From the NCBI GenBank assembly GCA_036245525.1, contig BTPG01000006.1, positions 76,639,227 to 76,703,226 of the forward strand: a stretch of 64,000 nucleotides of DNA. Reading direction: 5' to 3'. The first letter of the stretch is position 1. Every line of letters starts with the position of its first letter. Shown here in pieces: positions 26,101 through 33,867 of this stretch. Made by a program: the position numbers and the translations under genes. The DNA comes from Semisulcospira habei. Lineage: Eukaryota > Mollusca > Gastropoda > Semisulcospiridae. The notes below the pieces were generated by a model. It was not told where the DNA came from. It searched no databases and saw only the letters and a list, made by a program, of their open reading frames with translations.

Positions 26101-26910
26101 TTGCTTGGTGGGCAGTGTGTGTACATCCTCAAAACTTAACTCTTTGGCTGTCGGTAGCAGTTTTTGTTGTGAGGATTCTTACAGGATTCATTGTGACAAA
26201 AACTGTTGCCTACAGCCAATGGGCTAAAGAGTTGACTGCTTTCAATGCCATGTTGCTTAACATTGCCTTTCTAGTCACATACATAACATTTTGAAACTAT
26301 AGTGTAATATGTACTTGTCCCTTTTTGGGCATTCAGATCTGAGTTGGACGAAACGTTTTGTGTGTGGTATGATAGGTAGGTTTAAAATCTAGTTAAACAT
26401 GGACTGCAGTATTTACTGGGGATATCAGACATTTTCCATAAACTAAGTTAATTCTTTCAGCTGTGCAAGTGATGACAGACTGGCAGGGCTGCCCCCCCCC
26501 CCCCCCCCCCCTCCGACCCCACCCCACACACACAACTACAGGGAGCGGGCGTGTTCTGTCCCAGCTGTTTAAATTAAGTCTAGCACCATTTTTATTTTTC
26601 ATGCAGTTTACCTCACAGAATTTGTGGTTGTGTGCCCCTTGCTCACTCTTTGACTTTTGAGGAACACTAACTAAAGCAAAAATTTCATCAGGTGTGTGCA
26701 TCTGTTTTTTTTATAATTGTAATCGGTGATCAATATTACATAGTACCCAAAGCTCCATTAACAGATGCCAAATTAATTTTTATTTTTAAAATTTTAAAAT
26801 TATGTCTACAGGAGAAGTTCTTCTCACGAGTGCCAAATTACTTTGTGAAGCAAAGTGTTCTCCAGGCTCGAGCCAAGGCCCTGAAGAAAAAAGCCAGCAA
26901 GAAGGAGTGA
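13975..26910 (+). CDS. HSD17B12: Very-long-chain 3-oxoacyl-CoA reductase (17-beta-HSD type 12-like), 10 exons
   Basis: Gene model built by hand: exons 13975-14164, 14993-15039, 18137-18212, 19616-19723, 21026-21090, 23010-23054, 23563-23679, 25565-25630, 25791-25940, 26812-26910. They total 963 nt, 320 residues plus stop; human HSD17B12 is 312. All introns are GT-AG and phases match. The product is a short-chain dehydrogenase that reduces 3-ketoacyl-CoA in ER fatty-acid elongation; the type 12 group can also act on steroids. Visible features: hydrophobic N-terminal segments (residues ~14-55), NADPH site TGCTDGIG (66-73), NNVG (142-145), catalytic Ser199, Tyr212 and Lys216 in YSATK, with the usual 13-residue Ser-Tyr spacing, and Asn166 as the fourth member. 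The C-terminus is Lys-rich but ends SKKE, not a canonical KKXX signal. No frameshift or stop was found, so the gene looks functional. Confidence 0.95.
14577..14912. mobile_element. TA-flanked inverted-repeat element in reductase intron 1
   Basis: The left end TATAGGGCTTGGGGAAG is mirrored by the right end GCTTCCCAAGCCCTATAG. Inner arms share ATCTTGAGAGGATACG and its complement. The TA at each edge suggests a Tc1/mariner-type non-autonomous element. No coding capacity. Confidence 0.6.
14993..15039 (+). CDS. HSD17B12: HSD17B12 exon 2 (residues 64-79)
   Basis: Acceptor TTTCCAG, donor GTCTGT. Encodes VVTGCTDGIGKAYAEE, the glycine-rich nucleotide-binding turn. Only 47 nt and too short to stand out as an open frame. 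Confidence 0.93.
15040..16347. other. Reductase intron 2, 5' part
   Basis: Contains a short tandem duplication (TGTATATTGCACTGTCTTGT at about 15345 and 15358), a G run at 15880-15897 followed by an A run, and no coding frame I can support. Confidence 0.5.
16348..17694 (-). mobile_element. 5'-truncated LINE with perfect 13-bp target duplication
   Basis: The 13-bp sequence CAGAATGTTGTGT is present at 16348-16360 and 17682-17694 and brackets a minus-strand reverse transcriptase. The insert has a 3' UTR of only about 30 bp and no poly-A tail. It is truncated at its 5' end inside the reverse transcriptase, as expected of target-primed reverse transcription. It sits antisense in intron 2 of the reductase gene. 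Good duplications and a single long open frame indicate a fairly young insertion. Confidence 0.88.
16390..17682 (-). CDS. LINE reverse transcriptase with C-terminal C2H2 finger (partial)
   Basis: 430 codons open on the minus strand. Recognisable parts in order: palm motif start GQVRLNSDLSEPFPIRNGVK, LLFADDAALVAHT (catalytic FADDA), thumb/connection with TYLGCIITSDAKLDKELDNR and LYGSESWALYRSQLRLLKRF, then RWAGHISRMEDHRLPK, and a C-terminal zinc finger CSHCGRTCLSRIGLRSHENAC. This layout is common in LINEs of fish and molluscs that databases often mislabel as host genes. I place it in the I/Nimb-like or RTE-like range, unsure which. The N-terminal endonuclease and first RT blocks are missing because of 5' truncation. 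The Met near 17682 is not a true start. Confidence 0.9.
   Translation of the reverse strand: MCMWQILERLGCPPKFLNMIVQLHEDQQGQVRLNSDLSEPFPIRNGVKQDCVLAPTLFTIFFSMMLKQATVDLDDDDAVYIRYRLDGSLFNLRRLQAHTKTLDQLIRELLFADDAALVAHTERALQCITSCFTDAAQLFGHEVSLKKTEVLHQPAPKEEHRPPHITIGESELKSVHQFTYLGCIITSDAKLDKELDNRLAKANSAFGRLFKRVWHNQQLKKSTKISVYRAVVLTTLLYGSESWALYRSQLRLLKRFHQHCLRTILGIHWSDYVTNVEVLEQAETVSIEALLLRTQLRWAGHISRMEDHRLPKITLFGELATGHRDREAPKKRYKDGLKKSLSACRIDHRQWSSLAADRDTWRSTIHNAAVSFEDSRRANLKDKRLRRKNRVVVTQNPDQTFPCSHCGRTCLSRIGLRSHENACRRRGQAL
18137..18212 (+). CDS. HSD17B12: HSD17B12 exon 3 (residues 80-104)
   Basis: Acceptor TTTCCTAG, donor GTATGC. Encodes LARRGLNIVLISRTRSKLD; the Arg after the second strand fits NADPH preference. 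Confidence 0.93.
18398..18630. mobile_element. Hairpin element, GAGACATAAATCCTCATGAGCCCC family
   Basis: A core hairpin at about 18528-18590 pairs AGAGACATAAATCCTCATGA with its complement around CCTGCAGTCGCAGG. The right edge is GAGGGGGTTAA, the left a decayed TTAGCCCCTTC. Related copies lie at 21320, 37197, 43160, 44455, 45793 and 47283. Located in reductase intron 3. Confidence 0.65.
18783..18882. repeat. GGGCCCACTGCGGCCGT hairpin family, decayed copy
   Basis: Imperfect palindrome around TGTGGGCCCACTGTGGCC. Better copies lie at 47505-47577 and 49282-49395. Confidence 0.45.
19085..19345. repeat. Cluster of three TTAA-type hairpin fragments
   Basis: From left to right: a right half of the TAGTGCCAGAATAGCTTGGCG family to about 19205; a hairpin 19202-19292 with TTAACCCTTTGGC at one end and GCTACCGACATCCAGAGG TTTAA at the other; and 19289-19343, TTAACTCTTTCGAGAC mirrored by GTCTCAAAAGAGTTA. 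Neighbouring elements share a TTAA. In reductase intron 3. Confidence 0.65.
19616..19723 (+). CDS. HSD17B12: HSD17B12 exon 4 (residues 105-140)
   Basis: Acceptor TTTTTCCAG, donor GTAAGA. Encodes VKTRIIAADFTRADIYDGI and the helix before the NNVG strand. Confidence 0.93.
19815..20060 (+). repeat. Partial copy of the 28.3-29.4 kb satellite-like repeat
   Basis: Shares TTGGCATTTTCTCGGAGACT, AAACCCAAACTTGGTACA and related phrases with the array at 28340-29400. Confidence 0.65.
20102..20330. mobile_element. TTAA-flanked hairpin (GTGCCAGAATAGCTTGGCGCC family), intron 4
   Basis: TTAA at both ends. The central arms AGTTCAAGGG...GCCAGAATAGCTTGGC pair around 20241. Nearly the same full element occurs at 48100-48329, where the two outer ends (TTAACCCATATCA, TGATATGGGTTAA) are intact. 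Confidence 0.75.
21026..21090 (+). CDS. HSD17B12: HSD17B12 exon 5 (residues 141-162)
   Basis: Acceptor TTTCTTTCCAG, donor GTAACT. Encodes VNNVGMSYEHPEYFLEYENR; NNVG is the structural motif of the family. Confidence 0.93.
21320..21560. mobile_element. Hairpin element, intron 5 (CTCATGAGCCCCTGC family)
   Basis: Left edge TTAACCCCATCACTG. Near-perfect hairpin at 21360-21428 pairing CAAGAGGCAAGGAACCTCAT. Right edge decayed (GGCAGTGAATGGGCTGA). Confidence 0.65.
21590..21782. mobile_element. TTAA-type hairpin, intron 5
   Basis: Hairpin arms GGTAGTGCCAGATTAG and CTAATCTGGCACTGCCC meet near 21703; right edge GGTGGGTTAA; left edge decayed. Confidence 0.65.
21854..22057. mobile_element. TTAA-type hairpin, intron 5, diverged
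   Basis: Begins TTAACTCGTTCAGCCCC. Arms GATAGTTCAGGGG and CCCTTGAACTATCA pair; right part GGGGATTTCGGTCCTGGGG matches the element at 46415-46628. Confidence 0.6.
22125..22600. repeat. Dispersed repeat, copy 1 (second copy 31020-31385)
   Basis: Shares ATCCCAAAGTCTACCGTATT, GGAACATTCAGAGTTGTT, ACACAAATAAAGATGGACAC and CCCGCCATTA with 31020-31385. This copy has an internal duplication of the AAATAAAGATGGAC segment (about 22287 and 22405). Confidence 0.8.
22625..22992. repeat. Tandem duplication of about 210 bp, intron 5
   Basis: TGATTTTCACGCCTAGGGCC at 22640 and TGATTTTCACACCTAGAGCA at 22851 start two diverged tandem copies. Each ends near ATTAATGAGAAGAT (about 22750 and 22952). Confidence 0.75.
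23010..23054 (+). CDS. HSD17B12: HSD17B12 exon 6 (residues 163-177)
   Basis: A 45-nt exon with acceptor CTTTTACAG and donor GTAAGC. Encodes FIMNMINCNATSVAM; Asn166 is the likely catalytic-tetrad Asn. Confidence 0.92.
23228..23345. repeat. Right-half fragment of the CACGCTTAG hairpin family
   Basis: Contains diverged TTGTGTTGTACTTGTCC and GTGTTTCTTTCTTTC, as in the right arm of the element at 30059-30410. Confidence 0.5.
23563..23679 (+). CDS. HSD17B12: HSD17B12 exon 7 (residues 178-216)
   Basis: Acceptor CTCCTCTCCAG, donor GTATGG. Carries the active site: INISSG with Ser199 and VYSATK with Tyr212 and Lys216. Confidence 0.95.
23935..25315. mobile_element. hAT-like non-autonomous element in reductase intron 7
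   Basis: Left end CAGAGATGCCAACCCTT at about 23936 is mirrored by AAGGGGTTGGCACCTCTG ending at about 25312. CAGAAA immediately flanks both ends, consistent with part of a hAT target duplication. The inside carries a 65-bp direct duplication (ATGATGCAATGGCCTGTTTA at about 24275 and 24338), a T run and a pyrimidine tract, but no transposase. Confidence 0.7.
25565..25630 (+). CDS. HSD17B12: HSD17B12 exon 8 (residues 217-238)
   Basis: Acceptor TTTTTTCCAG, donor GTTCTT (weaker than the others). Encodes SFVDFFAQSLQQEYGPKGIT, the helix after the active-site Lys. Confidence 0.9.
25791..25940 (+). CDS. HSD17B12: HSD17B12 exon 9 (residues 239-288)
   Basis: Acceptor TTTGTCTAG, donor GTAAGC. Encodes VVFPFFVATKMSKIRTPSL and a substrate-side segment ending TFGYWSHAVQ. 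Confidence 0.93.
26136..26235. mobile_element. Small TTAA-type hairpin, intron 9
   Basis: TTAACTCTTTGGCTGTCGGT is mirrored by ACTGTTGCCTACAGCCAATGG. Same family as 19202-19292 and 42592-42674. Confidence 0.6.
26490..26512. repeat. C homopolymer run, intron 9
   Basis: Run of about 20 C. Confidence 0.9.
26812..26910 (+). CDS. HSD17B12: HSD17B12 exon 10 (residues 289-320, stop)
   Basis: Acceptor TATGTCTACAG. Encodes EKFFSRVPNYFVKQSVL and a basic tail ending KKKASKKE, stop TGA. No AATAAA was seen in the next several hundred bases; the first one noticed is at 28209, inside a repeat. Confidence 0.93.
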   Translation, partial: EKFFSRVPNYFVKQSVLQARAKALKKKASKKE

Positions 26911-27118
26911 CAAGCGTTACTTTGTGTTACAGTATGAATGCAGTTAAGTGTTTCTTTGCGAGCTTACTAAACATTCTATAGTGAGAAAACATGTGTCATT
27001 TACTTTTAAAAAGTTGCTTTGGGTACAACACATGAGCTCTGTTATTCAGCCCACTTCTGCATGCACCCACCACTACTGTTTACAGTGATGGTGGGTGTAT
27101 GCGCAAGGTGGTTAACTC

Positions 27119-27642
27119 TTAAGGCCCCGCCACACGGGCCAGTTGTGCCCCGATTTTGAAGCCGATTCCGATCCGATTGCGATCGGATGACGTCAATTAT
27201 CCGATCCGGTCCCAATCGGCTGGGAATCGGGTGTCTAGAACCTGCTCTATTTTCCCGATCCGAATCGGTCCCGATCGTAAGCTTCAACCAATCAGAGCGC
27301 GTCTCGCAAAGCATGTCGTTTCAGCACGGTTTGCAAATGGCCGAACACGCCTGTTGTGATCAATACCACCGCCGTTGCCGCTGATGTTTCGCACGCCTCT
27401 TCCCGAATATGATGCAAAACTGCTGATAATGCAAGCACATCATCATCACTGTCAAAACTAGCAGTCATTTTGCAGAACAGGTACGACTTTGATCTTCGGT
27501 TCAAACCGGTCGGCTAAACAAGTCGGGAAATGTCGGTGTGGCAGTACGCACGTTTTTTAGTCCGGCCCGATCACCTACCGATTTGAAAACTGATCGGAAA
27601 TCAGCCTCAAAACCGGGTTCGTGTAGCGGTGCCTTTAAACTC
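27119..27642. mobile_element. AAGGCCCCGCCACAC-ended DNA element
   Basis: Begins TTAAGGCCCCGCCACACGG and ends CGTGTAGCGGTGCCTTTAA, so terminal inverted repeats with a TTA or TTAA flank. The inside has GATTCCGATCCGATTGCGAT-type palindromic words and, on the minus strand at 27468-27420, codons for MTASFDSDDDVLALSAVLHH that might be the start of a lost transposase ORF (also present as MAASFESDDDVLALAAL at 12093). PIF/Harbinger-like origin is a guess. Confidence 0.55.
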
Positions 27643-27712
27643 CCAGAACTAAATGATTTCCATTTGTTAGAATGGAAGTCATTTAGTTCTAGGAGTTTAA
27701 GAGTTAAATGAT
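27640..27712. repeat. Hairpin AACTCCCAGAACTAAATGA
   Basis: Arms AGAACTAAATGATTTCCA and TGGAAGTCATTTAGTTCT with TTAA words at both sides. A related hairpin is at 33148-33213. Confidence 0.7.
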
Positions 27713-27736
27713 TGACAGCTTTGATGGGGCATTATT

Positions 27737-27833
27737 TTATGCTGACAAACAAGAGAAATGCAACTTTTTTTTAATCATCAGAAACACTAAAGTGTTTTCC
27801 TGATGATTGCAAAATGTCAAATATCTTTTGCTT
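27737..27833. mobile_element. TGACGAGCAAAAGAAATG hairpin family, diverged copy
   Basis: Arms AATCATCAGAAACACTAAAG and CTTTAGTG-like complement; ends decayed. Better copies at 34947, 45277 and 59058. Confidence 0.55.
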
Positions 27834-28109
27834 GCTGGTATGTTTTTGAGAGCTGTGTGTGTAGGGACAGCATCCCTGTTTAATTTTTTAAAAAAAAATA
27901 TGTGACTGCCTTCATGCCTACCCCTTACGATATGTGGAATTTCATACTTTGCTGCTTTTGTGTCTACATTAATGGTGTGTTGTTGATCTCACAAAGGGTG
28001 CAGGGCATAATTTGTTGCACTTTAACCTTTTTTCTTCAAATAGAAATGTGATGATAAAAAAAAAAAAACTTGGTGAGTTACCTCTGTTTAGTTCAAGAGT
28101 AAAAAAAAT

Positions 28110-28250
28110 TGAAGTCCAGACCAAAAGGTGACTGCTAAGTGTATAAAATGCAAGGAAAATGGCAAGAAAGAAACACGCTTAGAAAGGACTGTTACAACAC
28201 AAAAGTTTAATAAAGTGTGTTTTAATTGTCTTTTCTAAGAGTTTCCTTTT
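28110..28250. mobile_element. Compact CACGCTTAGAAA hairpin element
   Basis: Starts with CCAGACCAAAAGGTGACTGC and contains AAGAAACACGCTTAGAAAGG, mirrored by CTTTTCTAAGAGTTTCC. Holds the AATAAA at 28209 that could serve as a poly-A signal for the reductase transcript. Confidence 0.55.
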
Positions 28251-28339
28251 TTGGCTAACGTGCGAAGCAAAAGTGAGTATGTTTTGGGCCAGAAGTGGTC
28301 GTCCGTCCCTCGTCCGTGGTAAACTTTAACGTTGGCATT

Positions 28340-29400
28340 TTCTTGGAGACTATTCAAGCCACATTCTTCAAACTTGGCCCAAGGATACTTTGTGGTAAGA
28401 CCTTTCTAAACATACCAATTTGAGTGACCTCTCACATAGGTCAAGGTCACAGGACCTATTGGTAAAAAATAGCTATATTTTGACATAATTTATTTTTTCT
28501 CAATTACTATTCACAACTTCAAACCCAAACTTGGTACAAAGATACCTGATGGTAAGACCTTTCTATATGTACTAATTTGGTTGATCCCTCAGAAAGGTCA
28601 AGAGTCACAAGAGCTCAGGAAATAGGTGAAAAATAGCCATATTTTGACAAAATATGTTTTTTCTCAAATACTATTCACAACTTCAAACCCAACTTTGGTA
28701 CAGAGATACCGGATGGTAAGACCTATCTGTACATACTAATTTGGATGACCCCTCAGAAAGGTCAAGGGTCACAAGGGCTCAGGAAATAGGTCTGAAATAG
28801 CCATATTTTGACAAAAGATGTTTTTTTCTCAAATACTATTTACAACTTTAAACCCACACTTTCTACAGAGATACCTGATGGGAAGACCTTTCTATGCACA
28901 CTAATTTGGTTGATCCCTCGGAAAGGTCAAGTGTCACGAGAGCTCAGGAAATGGGTCTAAAATAGGCATATTTTGACAAAAGATGTTTTTTCTCAAATAC
29001 TATTCACAACTTAAAACCCAAATTTGGTACAGAGATACCTCATCGTAAGACCTATCTATGCATGCTAATTTGGATGATCCCTTGGAAAGGTTAAGGGTCA
29101 CAAGAGGCTGGCAAATGTGTGTAAAATGCTGAATTTTGATAAAATTGTAGGTATTCCCAAATTTATGCTATTTTTTCAACCAAATTTGGTACAAAGATAG
29201 CTGATGATAAGACCTTCCTATGCATACTAATTTAGTCAACTCATCACAAAGGTCAAGGGTCACAGGGGGTTGACAGATGTGTGAAAAATGCTTACATTTT
29301 CTGAAAACATGGATTTTGCTGCTGCAGAAGCCAGCCCTTGTCACAAAGGTCACGTATGTAAATCGGTCATACACCTGAGCCATAATGGCTTTGCCTTTCT
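28340..29400. repeat. Tandem array, about 164-bp unit, six copies
   Basis: The phrase AAACCCAAACTTGGTAC or its variants begins near 28369, 28521, 28685, 28850, 29014 and 29178, giving a period of about 157-165 bp. Each unit also carries GGTAAGACCTTTCTATGC, AAAGGTCAAGGGTCACA and ATTTTGACAAAAGATG. A partial copy is at 19815-20060. It looks like a satellite or the internal repeat of a larger mobile element. Confidence 0.85.
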
Positions 29401-29704
29401 TGTTTTATTAACTTTGCAAGATTTAAAGACACACAGATGTTGAGGTTATTTCATACATATACAGAATGTGAGATGATCACATTTTTATAGCAAATGAACA
29501 CAAGCAGTTTGGTTTGGTTTGATTTCGGAAATTAATGTCATGGCCTGGTATAGGCAGACAGCTTATAACTGCATTCCTCATTTTACATGTAAACTTGTAT
29601 GTTGAGTATCTTAATATTCTTGTGCAGCATTTGCAATTCTTTGAGGGTGAGGGCATTTACACAGAGATGACTTTCCAAAGATTTGGAGGCATAAACGTTT
29701 ACCA

Positions 29705-29826
29705 GCTTGGGGAGATGGATAAACTGTAGTAGTTCTAGGGTAGTATCAGATTAGCTTGGTGCCCCCACAGGAGCACCAAGCTAATCTGGTACTACCCTTG
29801 AATTATCACACATTATTCATCTCCAG
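29705..29826. mobile_element. Hairpin, GAGATGGAT...GTGCCAGATTAGCTTGG family
   Basis: Arms GGTAGTATCAGATTAGCTTG and CAAGCTAATCTGGTACTACC meet near 29765; outer GGAGATGGAT mirrored by TTCATCTCC. Outer TTAA ends not seen. Confidence 0.65.
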
Positions 29827-29917
29827 GGTAAAAGTGTTGCTGTTGTGTGAAAAGTATGATACTGGTACATGCAAAAAGTTGTTTTGTCACAGTAGTGAGG
29901 TTTCTTTTGCAAACAAT

Positions 29918-30410
29918 GAAGTACCCAACGGAGAAAGAAACACGCTTAGAAAAGACGGGTACAACACAATTTATTTATATTTCGGGTAAATACCCTTTGT
30001 CAAAATAGACAAACAAACAAACAGAGATTAGCCGCTACTTATCTTCAATGGCAGAAGGAAGTACCCAACGGAGAAAGAAACACGCTTAGAAAAGATGGGT
30101 ACAACACAATTTATTAATATTTCGGGTAAATACCCTTTGTCAAAATAGACAAACAAACAAACATAGAGATTAGCCGCTACTTATCTTCAATGGCAGAAGG
30201 AATGCCACATTCCTTCTGCCATTGAAGATAAGTAGCGGCTAATCTCTATGTTTGTTTGTTTGTCTATTTTGACAAAGGGTATTTACCCGAAATATTAATA
30301 AATTGTGTTGTACCCGTCTTTTCTAAGCGTGTTTCTTTCTCCGTTGGGTACTTCTTTGCATATTACACGCTTGGCAGTCACCTTTTTGGTCTGGATTGAT
30401 TTTTGCAAAC
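29918..30410. mobile_element. Long perfect hairpin element with tandem half (CACGCTTAGAAAAG family)
   Basis: 30059-30350 is an almost perfect palindrome of about 145 bp per arm, running from GTACCCAACGGAGAAAGAAA to its complement and turning at GGAATGCCACATTCC near 30204. The left arm is duplicated in tandem at 29922-30058. The right end continues to GGCAGTCACCTTTTTGGTCT near 30395. A second full copy lies at 35870-36200. RNA through it would fold into a stable stem. Confidence 0.85.
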
Positions 30411-31019
30411 AATGACTCGCAACAACAAATGGAGGGCTCCTGAGGATCTATGCCTGTTGGAGATGTTTGGAGTGTTGTCTGTGCTTATGGTCCAAGCTGA
30501 TTATCTGCCATGACTTGGGTAGAAGCAGGTTATGCTCTCATTCGTTGTGGCGAGTTGTTCGTTGCAAACAAACCCTCACTAATATATTCATGCACAATTT
30601 CCATCGGTTTGCAAAATGCCCCACCAAAGTCACACATAATCCACTACCAGCTGTGTTAAATACAAGAGAGCCTATGTATGCTCATCGTTGTTGCGGTCAA
30701 ATGAGGTGGTAATAAATCTGTTAACATTGTATTTCTGTTTGTGAGAGTGCACTGAAATGGGTACAAGTAAATATATGCATAGCACTTCATCACTTTTTGT
30801 GTGTGTGATAATAATTGGTATTTTTTATTTTTTCACAAATCTTTTTAATTTGCAAAGTTTATGTTTGAATTTGCCTTGATACAAATACAATTGTATGAAT
30901 TTTGTCATGTGGTTGTGTGACATTATTGCTGAATCAAACGGTGTTTAAGTAAAGTTGCTTTGATTATCACATATGCTGATATTTTTTGGGTTGATGAAAG
31001 GTATGTGATGTTCTTAACA

Positions 31020-31390
31020 AGATGATGACTTCATCCCAAAGTCTACCGTATTGTTTGGAGCTCACATGCGTTTTTCTTTTAGGAACATTCAGAGTTGTTC
31101 ATATTTTTAAGCGTATCCTTTTCATCTATTTCCCTCCTCTCTAACCCAATTTCTGATCAACACACACACCGGTGCACACAAATAAAGACGGACACACGGC
31201 GGAGTTTCCCGCCATTAGTACACCCTGTGGGCTGGAGTAGCAACAGGAATTCTGAAGAAGAAGAATAGCACGAGCAGCAACATGACATCACTATATGCAT
31301 CACGTTATGGCATCGCTAGTCCCACGACGCCCTGTACAGTGACGAATTTTAGTTCACGTCACTCGTCCGAACGGCACACAGCCCCTTTCA
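31020..31390. repeat. Dispersed repeat, copy 2 (copy 1 at 22125-22600)
   Basis: Same ordered phrases as the first copy, from ATCCCAAAGTCTACCGTATT to CATGACATCAC and a run of ACGACGCC near the end. Confidence 0.8.
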
Positions 31391-31739
31391 GGGCTGTTTT
31401 CTTCCACGCAGCCTCTTCCAGGGCTGTTTGATAGGAGTATAACGTGGCTCTAAAGCAATTTGTCAAAAATAAATTAATTATTATTCAAAAAGTTGAAGAG
31501 GTACAAAGCTGGCTAACAAACGACCACTAGCTATATCCAAACTTTCAGGTAAATGTGACAAAAATTACTGACTCTAATCTGGGCCTTATGTATTACAATA
31601 TGTTCGGAGGCTGTCTTAGCCACCCCTTGAATAAATTATTTCGCCAAGTTTCAAGCCTGTGCGTACAGAAATATATGCCATTCTCGTGTTTACATCCATT
31701 CGCACACACATAGCATCCTTACGGCGCTCCGCGCCAAAA

Positions 31740-32525
31740 CGTTTTATTCTTCAACACTCCATAATAGAGCTGCAAGCTTTGCTTCTTTGTGAGCAATAAC
31801 TATATGGATCGGGGGTCGGTTGAATGAGCTCCTTCGTGCAACTGGCCCTCCACTGTAGGGTGCCAGTTGCACGAAAGCTTGTAACCCCTTTCACTGCCAG
31901 GACAAACACACCTTTTGCAACTCGATTACCCCACCGATTAACCCTTATCATTCGGAATACACCCATGTGTGAAATAAGTTTGACTAAAATAGTTCAAGGG
32001 TAGTGCCAGAATAGCTTGGCACCTCATTTTATTCTTCAACACTTCATAATAGAGCTGCAAGCTTTGCTTCTTTGTGAGAAATTGAACTGATAAATAAGTA
32101 CCATCAACTTTTGCACACCATGACCATCACGGATTGCTTCTGGCTTTAGTTTCATGCGTGATCTTAAATCCTGCGCCAGCCACTGAGCAAGGCTTTCCTG
32201 TCATGGAGCACCTTAGTGGCTTGCGCAGGATCTAAGCTCACTCGTGCATAGTCATCTGATGGTCTGTGCTTTTGGACCTCTGGAGCTGCAAAATCCACCA
32301 TCACAGTCCAGGTCACAACTACGTGGATCAGTGTCCGGTTGCACGAGTGAGTTTAGTCCTGCGCAAGTCACTAAGCATGGTAGTTCGCCATGGCGGAGCA
32401 CATGATTAAGCTCCTTCGTGCAACTGGCCCTCCACTGTAGGTGCCAGTTGCACGAACGTTTGTAACCCCTTTTACTGCCAGGACAAACACACCTTTTTTA
32501 ACTCTATTACCCCACCGATTAACAA
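31740..32525. repeat. Direct repeat modules with a hairpin fragment
   Basis: TTTTATTCTTCAACACT-CCATAATAGAGCTGCAAG occurs at 31741 and 32031. GTGCCAGTTGCACGAAxGxTTGTAACCCCTTT occurs at 31860 and 32441. Between them, 31938-32024 is the left half of the TTAACCCATATCA hairpin family. This looks like nested or duplicated repeat insertions. Confidence 0.6.
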
Positions 32526-32544
32526 GACATTGACAGTTTTGCTG

Positions 32545-32665
32545 TGGTGCCTGGAATTTGTGTGTGTGTGTAATACCGTGTACAGTTTTTGTAGGCGCCT
32601 AGAGCTCTATCTGAGGTTAGGCGCCATAGAAATCAACATTATTATTATTATTTTTATTAACAAGA
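32545..32665 (+). repeat. LINE or SINE 3' tail with (ATT)n
   Basis: GGCGCCTAGAGCTCTATCTGAGG...GGCGCCATAGAAATCAACA followed by ATTATTATTATT resembles the 3' tails of L2-like LINEs and their SINEs. Confidence 0.5.
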
Positions 32666-32879
32666 TTTCATTGTTTCTTTGCTTTCAAAAAAGCCACATA
32701 TCACCACTGTCTAAACTTAAAATTTGTCAACACTTTAAGAAATTTACTTACCCTTAAAAAACAAGTTCCACTTCGTTCGGTTCAAAGCACATGTGATCAT
32801 TCCTGATAAAACTTGATTGATGTTGTAGACCAGGTTTTGGAAATATCAGCGGAAAAGGAACTCTTTTTGAGTTCCAGAA

Positions 32880-33135
32880 CTAAATGACCCCCACCGGGTC
32901 TGCCCTAGGGGACCTTGGTGGGGTTGTCTACTTTTTAGTTCCTAGGGTCACCTTGTCTAACCCCTGCAAGGTGGGTTCTACTCTTTTGGGGGTTTCTATT
33001 TCTGTCTTTCTGGTCCATTCATCTTATTTTTCTTTTGAAATTCTCCCTCCTGTCTGCGCTTCTTGCAGTTCTTTTCTTCATTTAGCGCAGGCACATCCCG
33101 AGAAGGCCTTTGTCGCTTGCGGGACGTAAAGCAAT
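32880..33135 (+). repeat. SINE-like repeat, diverged copy
   Basis: CCCCACCGGGTCTGCCCTAG to GCGGGACGTAAAGCAAT; same order as the copies at 33978-34350 and 35167-35565. Confidence 0.65.
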
Positions 33136-33147
33136 CTATACTCGCTC

Positions 33148-33213
33148 ACCCAGAACTAAATGACTTCCGTTGTATAGAAGTCCTTTAGTTCTGGGACTCA
33201 AAGGGTTAAACTT
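33148..33213. repeat. Hairpin CAGAACTAAATGACTTCC
   Basis: Arms pair with GGAAGTC-like TAGAAGTCCTTTAGTTCTG; flanked by GGGTTAA on the right. Confidence 0.6.
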
Positions 33214-33214
33214 T

Positions 33215-33287
33215 AAAGGCCTTATTTTTTAAATTTTATTTTATTTATTTATTTTATTATTTTATTTTTATTTATTTTTTTTTAAAT

Positions 33288-33322
<35 letters not shown>

Positions 33323-33356
33323 TTTTTTTTTTTTTTGGGGGGGGGGGGGGGGGGGT
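33215..33356. repeat. TTTA-rich low-complexity tract ending in a G run
   Basis: TTTATTTATTTA repeats to 33335, then about 18 G. Confidence 0.9.
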
Positions 33357-33429
33357 CCTCACCCTGCCCCTATCGTCATGTCCCAGGTTTGTCATATATG
33401 ATCCTGTTATCATATGTTATGTGTGATCT

Positions 33430-33695
33430 TGTTATCATACCGCGACTTTGGTATCAATATCAGCCCATTTAATCAAATTTCAAATATAAACGATATGAAT
33501 TTCCAAAACTTCAATAGCTCGCTTGAGCTTGCCCTTAGAACCACGTGAATGTTCTGTGTATATGTACAGTGTGTGAGTGAATGCGCACGTGTGCGTGCTT
33601 GTTGGGTTCAGTTGGCGGCAGCGCTTTGAGCCGATTTTCAATTGGGATAAAGCGCTAATTTAATGCGCTGATTTATTTATTTATGTGTACTTATC
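33430..33695. repeat. Dispersed repeat, copy 2 (copy 1 at 13530-13812)
   Basis: Same ordered phrases as at 13530, including GACTTTGGTATCAATATCAG and AATGCGCTGATTTATTTATT. Confidence 0.75.
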
Positions 33696-33867
33696 CACTG
33701 GCAATAACTGATCACATTACCCCCCTCGCATCACTAGTACCATGACAAGCTGGTTAAGCCGAAACTTGCCATCACTTCTATAACTAGCGGGACAGGCATC
33801 ATTGTTTATCATTGGCATGTAGTTCAGCGCTCGTTCATTTCACCCAGAGCCTCCGCCCTCTTCATGA

